NCBI RefSeq assembly: GCF_900111865.1
Contig: NZ_FOJS01000015.1
Location: forward strand, 1 to 61,729
Source: Parageobacillus thermantarcticus
GTDB taxonomy: Bacteria > Bacillota > Bacilli > Bacillales > Anoxybacillaceae
DNA length: 61,729 bases
Reading direction: 5' to 3'
Shown: positions 25,768 through 32,955 of the stretch, one piece after another
Position numbering within the stretch: position 1 is the stretch's first letter
How the letters are laid out: each line of letters begins with the position of its first letter
Notes under the pieces: generated by a model
The model's database searches: none
Seen by the model: the letters and a program-made list of their open reading frames with translations, nothing else
What the model was told of the DNA's origin: nothing
Made by a program: the position numbers and the translations under genes

Positions 25768-25959
25768 GCAGTTTGTTAAACATCTATAAAGTAAATATCT
25801 CCTGTTATTGAACACAAAGAGGCGGATGTTCTCCATCTTTTCCATCATCTCCTGTTTTAGGATAAAAAATCATCTCCCCCTTCCTCATGTTAAAAGGAAA
25901 TGAAGAAGATTTGACGAATATATGTTCTGAAGGATCCAAACAAGGGGGAAGGCAAGGGG

Positions 25960-27528
25960 ATGAAAACAGTTCGGGGGATGAAAATTGTTTCTCATGATCA
26001 ATCACAACTTTGTTCATTAGATGAGTTGATGCGCGTCTTTGGTTCCGCAAAGCGATACGCGTTCAACCGTTTGCTGGAGGGAAGGAACGCCAAAGACATC
26101 ATCAAGCACCTTCCACACCAATTTCAGCTCAACAAACGGTACGCCGAAGACGCGGTCTTGCTTGTTCAATCACTGATTTCTTCTCAATGTGAGCTGCTCC
26201 CAATGCGCTTGGAGGATGTGCAGTCGAAAATCGAAAAAAACGAAAAGAAAATTGATGACTACCAACATGGAAGAAAAACACCGAAAAAAGTCGATCTTCC
26301 AACATGTCTAGGTGGATTGCACCAACGGTTAGAAAAGCTCAAAGCGAAAGAAGCCGAACTAAAGCACCATCTCGACCATGGAACGATTCCACGTGTGATT
26401 TTTGGCGGGAAACAGAACTTTTACAAGCGTTTGAAAGGAAAAATCACGAACGAAGAATGGAAAGATTTGCGCTCGAATCAGTTGTACGCCAGAGGCGATA
26501 AAAGCAAAAAAGGAAATTTAAACATTCGTCTCGTGTATGACGATCACACTTATAAATGTTATGTAGAAATTGCGAATCCACTTGGACAACCAAAAGGGAA
26601 ACACGCTCCCCGTTTACGATTTTCTGTGTCTGTTCCTAAAAAATATGAAGAGGAAATCATTAATCTCGTCATGGGAGAACAAGTCGGAGTGAATGCGAAA
26701 GGAAAGCCCATTATCGAATATCGACCATATACTGTTGAAATCAAACGCAAAAACGGAGAATATTACATTCATCTCATCTATGAAGAAGAGGTATATGGAA
26801 GGGAACTTGCCTATGATGAACCGATTCAAGCAGAACGAATCGCTGGGATTGACATCAACATTGACCGCATCGCCGTAAGCATCGTTTCGAGACAAGGAAA
26901 CTTTCTTAAATCAAAGGTGTTTTACTGTCATGAACTCGAATATGTGCGGGCGAATAAACGAAACAACATCGTTGGAGAAACCGTACGAGATGTGTATGAC
27001 TGGCTGCTTCAAGAGAATGTTGGGGCAGTGGTCATCGAAAACATCCAACTAAGACAGCAGCACGATACGGACAAACGATTCAATCGCTTCACCCATAATT
27101 TTAAAAAGAAAAAGCTGACTGACACCATCATTCGCCGGGGCTTAAGGCTTGGGTTTCGCATCAAAAAAGTGAATCCGGCGTACACCAGCGTCATCGGACG
27201 TTTCAAGTATATGAAAAAGTATGGGTTATCCGTTCATGAAAGTGCCGCTTTGGTGATTGGCAGGCGGGGATTAGGGTATCGTGAATGGTTGCCAAAAGAA
27301 CTCATTCACATCGTAAAAACGAAAGTGAAACGCCATTTGATTGCCATGTTAGGGTCGATGGAAGAATCCTACAAGCAATCGAAAAGCGGCATGAAACAAC
27401 GCCAATATATCGCGATGATGTTACGTAAAATCGAGAATTTCAAACAAGAGCATGAATGGTCGTTATGGAACATATTGCACAAATGTTGTTGGCTGAACCA
27501 GTATCAAATTCAACTAAAGGAGGTGTAG
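25960..27528 (+). mobile_element. TnpB-family RNA-guided nuclease gene (IS605 type)
   Basis: The 522-residue protein is a TnpB/OrfB-family protein from the IS200/IS605 world, where TnpB cuts DNA guided by an RNA made from its 3' flank. RuvC-I Asp D298 (GIDINIDRIAVS) and RuvC-II Glu E360 (AVVIENIQL) are visible. The third motif reads GLSVHESAALVIGRRGLG, with H426-E427 where standard TnpB has Asp, and no CxxC zinc ribbon is seen before it. It is longer than usual TnpB (about 400). No TnpA is present, so it cannot move by itself. It lies between bioY and bioD and a chain of hairpins follows. Confidence 0.8.
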
Positions 27529-27548
27529 ACCTGGTTGCTAAAATCGTT

Positions 27549-27709
27549 GTCGTGTACTGACCGATGGAAGGAATGGTGCACGACAGGTGCCGTCGCTGAC
27601 AGCGATCCACGGGGTGTCTTTCACAGCAGGTGAATGACAAGGGAAATTCCCTTCCTGATGGAACTCGGTGAGAATCCGAGCGGCAAGCGATGTTTCCTGG
27701 TTCCATCGC
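27549..27709 (+). ncRNA. Structured RNA after tnpB, probable omega RNA scaffold
   Basis: Six consecutive hairpins lie within 160 bases: GTCGTGTAC/GTGCACGAC (27549/27576), TCGCT/AGCGA (27593/27601), TTCAC/GTGAA (27620/27630), AAGGGAA/TTCCCTT (27639/27647), CTCGG/CCGAG (27664/27676) and GCGATG/CATCGC (27687/27704). TnpB guide RNAs begin in the 3' end of tnpB and run through the element's right end into the guide. The location fits exactly. The guide would then lie in the sequence just before bioD. Not confirmed by any family match. Confidence 0.55.
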
Positions 27710-27753
27710 GATGAGTCGATTTTTAAAGATTTTAGTAACCAGGTGGTTTCCTA

Positions 27754-28473
27754 ATGGGAAAAGCAATATTTATCACTGGAACAGGAACCGAGATTGGCAA
27801 GACGGTGGCAACCTCTTTTCTTGCTTTTGTTTTTCAAAAATTAGGGTTGAATACAAAAATATTTAAGCCGATTCAAACAGGATTGGCGGAAGATGGAGTT
27901 TCGTTTGCCGATCAATATTGGTACGAGAAGGTCGTTGGACTGGCGCAATCAGAAGGGCTATATTATATGGAACCCGCCGTTTCGCCGCATTTAGCAGCAA
28001 CATTAACGAATACCACTATTGACCCGGCGTTGATAGTGGAAAAAATCGAACAATGGAAACGTCAATACGACATCGTTCTTGTTGAGGGGGCGGGAGGTTT
28101 AGCTGTCCCGTTAATAGAGAAGGAACAAGAGTTTTATATGACAAACGATTTGATTAAAGAATGCAGCATTCCGATTATCATCGTTTCTTTATCAGGGCTT
28201 GGCGCCATTCATCATACGGTGACAACCGTATCTTACGCACAGCAGCAAGGCATTCGTGTTCTTGGGTTGATTTTTAATCAATTTAATGCCGAAAGCATCA
28301 TTCATGTTAATAATATTGAAACAATAAAGAAAATGTTAGATTTGCCGGTTATCGCCACACTGCCATCTCTTGAGAATGTGACGAAGCATACGATGATGGC
28401 GTTGGCGGAACGTTGGCTGGCGAATAACGAGAGAAAGCAGTTGTTACGGGAGGTGCTGTCCGTTGAAGTATAG
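27754..28473 (+). CDS. bioD: Dethiobiotin synthetase BioD
   Basis: The 239-residue enzyme closes the ureido ring of 7,8-diaminopelargonate with CO2 and ATP to give dethiobiotin. The P-loop GTGTEIGKT spans residues 9-17 and VEGAGGLAVPL is the characteristic BioD loop. AGGTGG precedes the start. Its end overlaps the bioA start, so both are translated together. The TnpB element lies between this gene and the BirA-controlled bioY. Confidence 0.93.
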   Translation: MGKAIFITGTGTEIGKTVATSFLAFVFQKLGLNTKIFKPIQTGLAEDGVSFADQYWYEKVVGLAQSEGLYYMEPAVSPHLAATLTNTTIDPALIVEKIEQWKRQYDIVLVEGAGGLAVPLIEKEQEFYMTNDLIKECSIPIIIVSLSGLGAIHHTVTTVSYAQQQGIRVLGLIFNQFNAESIIHVNNIETIKKMLDLPVIATLPSLENVTKHTMMALAERWLANNERKQLLREVLSVEV

Positions 28474-29830
28474 CTACGAGCAATTAGAACAATGGGATAA
28501 AGCGTATGTGTGGCATCCGTTTACGCAAATGAAAACATATGTGCAAGAACGGCCGCTCATTATTGAGCGAGGGCAAGGAAGCTACTTATTTGATGTCAAT
28601 GGGAATAAATATTTGGACGGATATGCATCATTATGGGTAAACGTCCATGGCCATAATGATCCTGAACTAAATGAAGCTTTGCATATGCAAATAGAAACGA
28701 TCGCGCATTCGACATTGCTTGGGTCGGCAAATGTACCTTCGATTTTATTGGCGAAAAAGTTGATTGAACTTTGGCCGGGACTTTCGAAAGTGTTTTACTC
28801 CGACACGGGAGCTGCCGCTGTGGAAATTGCGCTAAAAATGGCGTACCAATATTGGAAAAACATTGATCCAGTTAAATATGCGGCAAAAAATAAATTTGTT
28901 TCTTTAAAGGAAGCGTATCATGGTGATACGGTCGGCGCTGTGAGTGTCGGCGGAATGGATTTATTCCATCGCATTTTTAAGCCGCTGTTGTTTGAACGAA
29001 TCGAAGTTCCTTCTCCGTATGTGTATCGCATGGACGGATATGGCGATGAAGTGGAGATTGTCAGATATTGTTTGCAACAGCTTGAAGATGTGTTAGAGCG
29101 TGAACATGAACAAATCGCCGGCGTGATCGTAGAGCCGCTCGTTCAAGGAGCTGCGGGCATCATTACACATCCAAAAGGATTTTTAAAAGGCATTGAAACA
29201 CTTTGTCGAAAATATGGGGTGCTGCTTATTTGCGATGAGGTCGCCGTCGGGTTTGGAAGAACAGGAACGCTGTTTGCGTGTGAGCAAGAGGATGTCCATC
29301 CGGATATTGTTTGCTTAGGAAAAGGCATTACCGGAGGGTATCTTCCTTTAGCCGCCACATTGACAACAGAAGACGTCTATGCTGCGTTTTTAGGAGACGT
29401 TGATGAGGATAAGACGTTCTATCACGGGCATACATATACGGGGAACCAACTATCTTGTTCTGTCGCTTTAAAAAATATTGAGCTCATCGAAAAACGGAAT
29501 CTTGTCGAAAACGTAAGGAAAAAAGCAGAAAAGTTGGCAAAGAAGCTGGAGATGCTTTATGAAATTCCAATCGTTGGGGATATTCGCCAAAAAGGATTAA
29601 TGACAGGAATTGAAATCGTGCAAGACCAAAACACGAAGCAGATTTTCCCGCGCTCCGAAATGATCGAACATCGCATTATTCTAGAAGCTCGAAAGCGCGG
29701 GTTAATCATTCGTCCGCTCGGTCCGGTGCTCACGTTCATCCCAGTGTTAGCGATGACAGAAGAACAGATGGAAACAGCGGTCAACATTCTCTTCGATTCA
29801 ATCGCGGAAATGGCGAAAGCCGTTCGATAA
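28463..29830 (+). CDS. bioA: Diaminopelargonate aminotransferase BioA
   Basis: The 455-residue class III aminotransferase makes 7,8-diaminopelargonate. Features are VWHPFTQMK near the N-terminus, DEVAVGFGRTG, and PLP lysine K287 (LGKGITGGYLPL). The start is TTG 28463 behind GGGAGGTG, inside the last codons of bioD. HPFTQ is the hallmark of BioA over other class III enzymes. No bioF, bioB or bioW/bioI follows here; a terminator ends the operon, so the rest of the pathway must be elsewhere. Confidence 0.92.
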   Translation: MKYSYEQLEQWDKAYVWHPFTQMKTYVQERPLIIERGQGSYLFDVNGNKYLDGYASLWVNVHGHNDPELNEALHMQIETIAHSTLLGSANVPSILLAKKLIELWPGLSKVFYSDTGAAAVEIALKMAYQYWKNIDPVKYAAKNKFVSLKEAYHGDTVGAVSVGGMDLFHRIFKPLLFERIEVPSPYVYRMDGYGDEVEIVRYCLQQLEDVLEREHEQIAGVIVEPLVQGAAGIITHPKGFLKGIETLCRKYGVLLICDEVAVGFGRTGTLFACEQEDVHPDIVCLGKGITGGYLPLAATLTTEDVYAAFLGDVDEDKTFYHGHTYTGNQLSCSVALKNIELIEKRNLVENVRKKAEKLAKKLEMLYEIPIVGDIRQKGLMTGIEIVQDQNTKQIFPRSEMIEHRIILEARKRGLIIRPLGPVLTFIPVLAMTEEQMETAVNILFDSIAEMAKAVR

Positions 29831-29843
29831 GGTTTCTATTGCT

Positions 29844-29873
29844 GCCTAGAGCGTCTAGGCAACCTATTTTTTG
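29844..29873 (+). terminator. Terminator of bioDA
   Basis: TGCCTAGA (29844-29851) pairs with TCTAGGCA (29855-29862) around a 3-base loop, followed by a T-rich stretch. Confidence 0.8.
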
Positions 29874-29963
29874 TCCAAAACGGTCAATCGCCCATGCCCT
29901 TGGCGTTTGTCCTACATATGTTGAAAGGGAAGAAGCAAACCAATCAGTAAAGGAGAGATGAAC

Positions 29964-30197
29964 ATGAATGATGTTAGCTTGCAAGATACAAGAATATGGG
30001 GATTTGGGCGCCCATGGGGCTTTGGAGGCTTTGGAGGATTTGGCCGTCCGTTCTTCGGTGGCTTCGGCCGTCCATTCTTTGGTGGCCCGTTCTTTGGCGG
30101 CCTTTTAGGAGGACTGTTGGGCGGCGCGCTGACAGGCCCATTCTATGGCGGTTATGGTGGCTATCCTTACGGCTACGGCTACGGATTCCCTTATTAA
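29964..30197 (+). CDS. Glycine/phenylalanine-rich small protein
   Basis: ATG 29964 lies 8 bases after AAGGAG and is preferred over ATG 29958. The 77-residue product is a repeat protein: GFGRPFFGG-type units, then GGPFFGGLLGGLLGGALTGP and a tyrosine-glycine-proline tail. It has no signal peptide. Similar low-complexity proteins occur in spore-forming bacilli beside spore-coat genes, and coat genes lie just downstream here. A surface or coat role is an inference from that context. Confidence 0.65.
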   Translation: MNDVSLQDTRIWGFGRPWGFGGFGGFGRPFFGGFGRPFFGGPFFGGLLGGLLGGALTGPFYGGYGGYPYGYGYGFPY

Positions 30198-30270
30198 TTT
30201 TATGGCCCAATATGATCATGAACATTGTTTGAGCCTGCCGATCATATGGCAGGCTTTGATCTTTTCAAAA

Positions 30271-30487
30271 ATTAAGTTCCGGGAGTTTGTGTAAAAAGAA
30301 ACGGTAAGGGGAAAATTCCATTACTAGCACAGTAAATAAGAGGATGGGAAAATAAAATCGCTTTTTACCGTTTTGTTTTTACACAATTTTGCGGACTTGA
30401 TCAGCGGTAAAAAGCAGTTTGATTTCGCTAAAACGTAAATTTGCTGGACTGAGAAAGGAAATTTTACACAATAATCAGGACTTGATC
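30271..30487 (+). mobile_element. MITE-like element with IS256-type ends
   Basis: A left end AAGTTCCGGGAGTTTGTGTA (30274-30293, running on as AAAAAG) faces a right end TTTTACACAATTTTGCGGAC (30377-30396) that continues TTGATC; a second right end TTTTACACAATAATCAGGAC begins at 30462 and also ends TTGATC (30487). GATnAAGTCC...AATTGTGTAAAA is the terminal repeat form of IS256-family elements. The inside carries an extended palindrome (GTGTAAAAAGAAACGGTAA with TTTTTACCGTTTTGTTTTTA), but no transposase. This is best explained as a short non-autonomous derivative with a nested or tandem second end. Confidence 0.55.
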
Positions 30488-30600
30488 ATATCTTGCATTT
30501 TCTTAAAAGCTTATGAAAAAGTGGGCTGATATCTTGTTCCATTCGTCCTTCATTCCACATAACATGTTTGTGTCCATTTTATTTTTAGGAAGGAGGGATC

Positions 30601-30747
30601 GTGGTGGTATATCCGCGCGTATTTTTCGGAGGTCCGTTTTTAGGCGGCTTTCTAGGCGGCTTGCTTGGCAGCGCGCTGGCATTGCCGCTTTACATCCATC
30701 CAAGACCGTATTATCCGTACTTTCCGTATGGAGGATTTTGGTATTAA
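30601..30747 (+). CDS. Glycine-rich 48-residue protein, related to upstream gene
   Basis: A GTG start at 30601 (or 30604) follows AAGGAGGG. The 48-residue product contains FFGGPFLGGFLGGLLGSALA followed by a P/Y-rich tail, plainly similar in layout to the 77-residue protein upstream. The two are probably paralogues that now flank the IS256-type element. No known domain; a spore-surface role is only suggested by the neighbouring coat genes. Confidence 0.6.
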   Translation: MVVYPRVFFGGPFLGGFLGGLLGSALALPLYIHPRPYYPYFPYGGFWY

Positions 30748-30817
30748 CATGATGAAATATGTGCGAAAAAGCCATGATGTATGCAGTCATGGCTTTTTCA
30801 TCTCAGGAAGGGGCATA

Positions 30818-31150
30818 TTACTGAACCGTATTTTGATATGGAAATTGGCTTGTGTATCCTTGAAATTGTTGATATGATTGTTGCAATTTTTGCTGGTCAG
30901 CCGCTTCAAGTTTGTACCAGCCTTTTTTAAACATTAAATGGTAAAGTTCGCGCTGGCAGTTTTGCGTTTCTGTAAAAATGTTAAGCATATCTTGATATAA
31001 TTGTTGGTGGCTCGCTTCGTGCAAAAATACATTGTACGACGATGTCATATATTTTTCTGTCGCCAACATATCATTAAGAAAGTCGCGATCGTTCATTTGC
31101 GGCGTTTTTGGCACTTGCGTTTCTGGATTTTGGATTTGTCTTTGGTTCAT
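30818..31150 (-). CDS. CotF-family spore coat protein
   Basis: The 110-residue protein carries the CotF/YhcQ-type helical domain (DRDFLNDMLATEKYMTSSYN, then HEASHQQLYQDMLNIFTETQ), a ferritin-like two-helix unit typical of inner spore coat proteins. Start 31150 is chosen because GGAGGG lies 8 bases away; earlier in-frame ATGs overlap that site. It is the second gene of a two-gene coat operon next to fadM, matching the B. subtilis placement of yusN beside yusM. Confidence 0.8.
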   Translation of the reverse strand: MNQRQIQNPETQVPKTPQMNDRDFLNDMLATEKYMTSSYNVFLHEASHQQLYQDMLNIFTETQNCQRELYHLMFKKGWYKLEAADQQKLQQSYQQFQGYTSQFPYQNTVQ

Positions 31151-31167
31151 GATCATTCCCTCCATTG

Positions 31168-31431
31168 CTATTGCATTGTCGCTTTAGGCCGCCCTGTATT
31201 TTGCAGATGGCTTAAAATTTTTTGGTAATGGCGCTGATGCATTTGTCCCGCTTTTTCGATCGCAGCGCTGACTTCTTTGTCTTGGCATTGCGATGCAAAA
31301 AAGTGCGCTTTTTTCATCGCGAGCAAATTCCAAGACAGCATATCAGCGAAATAAAGCGCGTCTTTTGTGGAAATCATTTGCGGCGGCTGCGGCATGACCG
31401 ATGGTTGTTGTGTGTTCATTTGTTGTTGCAT
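31168..31431 (-). CDS. Small CotF-like spore coat protein
   Basis: The 87-residue protein has a proline/glutamine-rich N-terminus and then a helical region (STKDALYFADMLSWNLLAMK, then QMHQRHYQKILSHL) like the first half of CotF proteins. It begins behind AGGAGC and precedes the longer coat gene by 18 bases. The pair probably acts in the mother cell late in sporulation; the sigma factor cannot be read with confidence. Confidence 0.75.
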   Translation of the reverse strand: MQQQMNTQQPSVMPQPPQMISTKDALYFADMLSWNLLAMKKAHFFASQCQDKEVSAAIEKAGQMHQRHYQKILSHLQNTGRPKATMQ

Positions 31432-31593
31432 AAACGCTGCTCCTTTCTGAAAAAATCGTTCGCTTTTAAATTATCCGTTTCGTGGAAAATTATGCATATA
31501 TAGAAAATAAACTGTATCGAAAAAACATATTCAACGCTGAGGAAACATGATACAATAATGACAGGATGAATGCGTTTTCATAAAGGGGGCACA

Positions 31594-32511
31594 ATGAATG
31601 GAACAAGTAGTGCGCAACTTTTTTTATTCTTGTCCAAAAACAAATTATTAACGAAATTGGCGAAAAAATATGGGCTTCGTTTCGGTGCCTCAAGGTTTGT
31701 CGCCGGGGAGACGATTGAGCAAGCTGTGGAAGTGATCAAACAATTGAACAAAAAAGGGCTAGCAGTGACGGTCGATTACTTAGGTGAGTTTGTTGATAAC
31801 GAGCAAGAAGCAAACGATATGGCCAATCATTGCATTGAGGCAATTGAAGCAATTCATAGAGAAAAACTTCATTCACAGCTTTCGCTAAAAATGACGTCAA
31901 TGGGTCTTGACATTTCCGAAGAACTTGTCATGCGCAACATGAGGCGCGTTTTAGATGCGGCGAAACGGCACGATGTGTTTGTGACGATCGACATGGAAGA
32001 TTATTCTCGCTGCCAAAAAACGCTCGATATTTTCAAACGGTTGAAAACGGAATACGATAATGTCGGAACGGTGCTGCAAGCGTATTTGTATCGTACGGTA
32101 TCCGATATAGAAGATTTAAAAGATTATCATCCAAATTTGCGGCTTGTCAAAGGGGCGTATAAAGAGTCGCAGGAAGTGGCGTTTCCAGACAAAAAAGATG
32201 TTGATAAAAACTTTAAAAAAATCATCAAAATGCATTTATTAAATGGAAACTATACGGCCGTCGCCACCCATGACGACGCGATCATCGAGTACACAAAGAA
32301 GCTTGTAAAAGAATATAACATTCCAAATAGCCAGTTTGAATTTCAAATGTTATACGGAATTCGCCCGGAGCGGCAAGAACAGCTTGCGCGTGAAGGATAT
32401 ACGATGCGCGTTTATGTTCCGTACGGCACGGACTGGTACGGATACTTTATGCGCCGCCTTGCGGAACGGCCGGCAAACGTTGCGTTCGTTCTTAAAGGAA
32501 TTTTTTCGTAA
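31594..32511 (+). CDS. fadM: Proline dehydrogenase FadM (YusM)
   Basis: The 305-residue FAD enzyme oxidises proline to pyrroline-5-carboxylate. It has the PRODH barrel signatures VTVDYLGE, LSLKMTSMGLD and YLYRT, and FQMLYGIRPE and RVYVPYGTDWYGYFMRRLAE near the end. ATG 31594 follows AAAGGGGGC and is preferred over 31570. In B. subtilis fadM (yusM) lies just ahead of fadNAE, as here. A second proline dehydrogenase for arginine/proline use normally exists elsewhere. Confidence 0.88.
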   Translation: MNGTSSAQLFLFLSKNKLLTKLAKKYGLRFGASRFVAGETIEQAVEVIKQLNKKGLAVTVDYLGEFVDNEQEANDMANHCIEAIEAIHREKLHSQLSLKMTSMGLDISEELVMRNMRRVLDAAKRHDVFVTIDMEDYSRCQKTLDIFKRLKTEYDNVGTVLQAYLYRTVSDIEDLKDYHPNLRLVKGAYKESQEVAFPDKKDVDKNFKKIIKMHLLNGNYTAVATHDDAIIEYTKKLVKEYNIPNSQFEFQMLYGIRPERQEQLAREGYTMRVYVPYGTDWYGYFMRRLAERPANVAFVLKGIFS

Positions 32512-32564
32512 ATAGCGGTGAAAGCTGGCACAAAGGTCGGGTGTCTGCGCAAACGGCAAACTTT

Positions 32565-32600
32565 AAACGCATCACAGAAGCGCTTTTGCGTGATGCGTTT
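32565..32600. terminator. Bidirectional terminator between fadM and yuzL
   Basis: AAACGCATCAC (32565-32575) pairs perfectly with GTGATGCGTTT (32590-32600). Convergent genes flank it, so it can serve both, with a T-rich side on each strand. Confidence 0.7.
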
Positions 32601-32620
32601 GTGTTTAGGAAAAACGAGAA

Positions 32621-32770
32621 TTACTCTCCTTGCATATGATGCCGTTTATATTGCTGGTTTTGGCTCGTCTTTTTTCCGCCGCCGTCCGTTTCCACTGTCG
32701 GGCCGGCATTGCCCTTTACGCTTGCTGCGCTAACTGCGCTTTCCGAAGGGTTCTTTTTCCGCTTTGCCAT
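32621..32770 (-). CDS. yuzL: YuzL-family small basic protein
   Basis: The 49-residue lysine-rich, hydrophilic protein (MAKRKKNPSESAVSAASVKG...GGGKKTSQNQQYKRH) matches the YuzL family of Bacillaceae, which in B. subtilis sits in the same yus neighbourhood. It resembles small acid-soluble spore proteins in size and composition, but its role is unknown. GGGGTG lies upstream of the start on the minus strand. The frame is shorter than most gene finders accept. Confidence 0.7.
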   Translation of the reverse strand: MAKRKKNPSESAVSAASVKGNAGPTVETDGGGKKTSQNQQYKRHHMQGE

Positions 32771-32887
32771 TTGTTTCACCCCCTTTTATTTATCGTCGCC
32801 AAAAAATAAATTCTTATTAATACAAAAAATGTTAAGTTTGTATATTGCGAAAATTTACAACATATTTTATATTTAGTATAGAAACAA

Positions 32888-32916
32888 TTTCGTCGGCATA
32901 TTTTTTTCACTATAAA
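32888..32916 (+). promoter_or_regulatory. Promoter of fadNAE
   Basis: TTTCGT (32888-32893) and TATAAA (32911-32916) are 17 bases apart, immediately upstream of the FadR box. The -35 match is weak. Confidence 0.5.
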
Positions 32917-32917
32917 A

Positions 32918-32935
32918 TGAATGACTATTCATTCA
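32918..32935 (+). promoter_or_regulatory. FadR operator
   Basis: TGAATGACTATTCATTCA matches the Bacillus FadR consensus TGAATGANTANTCATTCA at every defined position. It overlaps the expected transcription start of fadNAE, so FadR should repress the operon until long-chain acyl-CoA accumulates. Confidence 0.92.
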
Positions 32936-32955
32936 ATGTATGAGGGGGAAAAAGG

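Noticed and set aside
27600-27690. GGTGCC and GGTGAGAATCC look like parts of a cobalamin riboswitch before bioD.
   Set aside because: The order and spacing of the conserved boxes do not fit, no B12-box end is present, and bioD is not a cobalamin target. The location right after tnpB explains the structure better.
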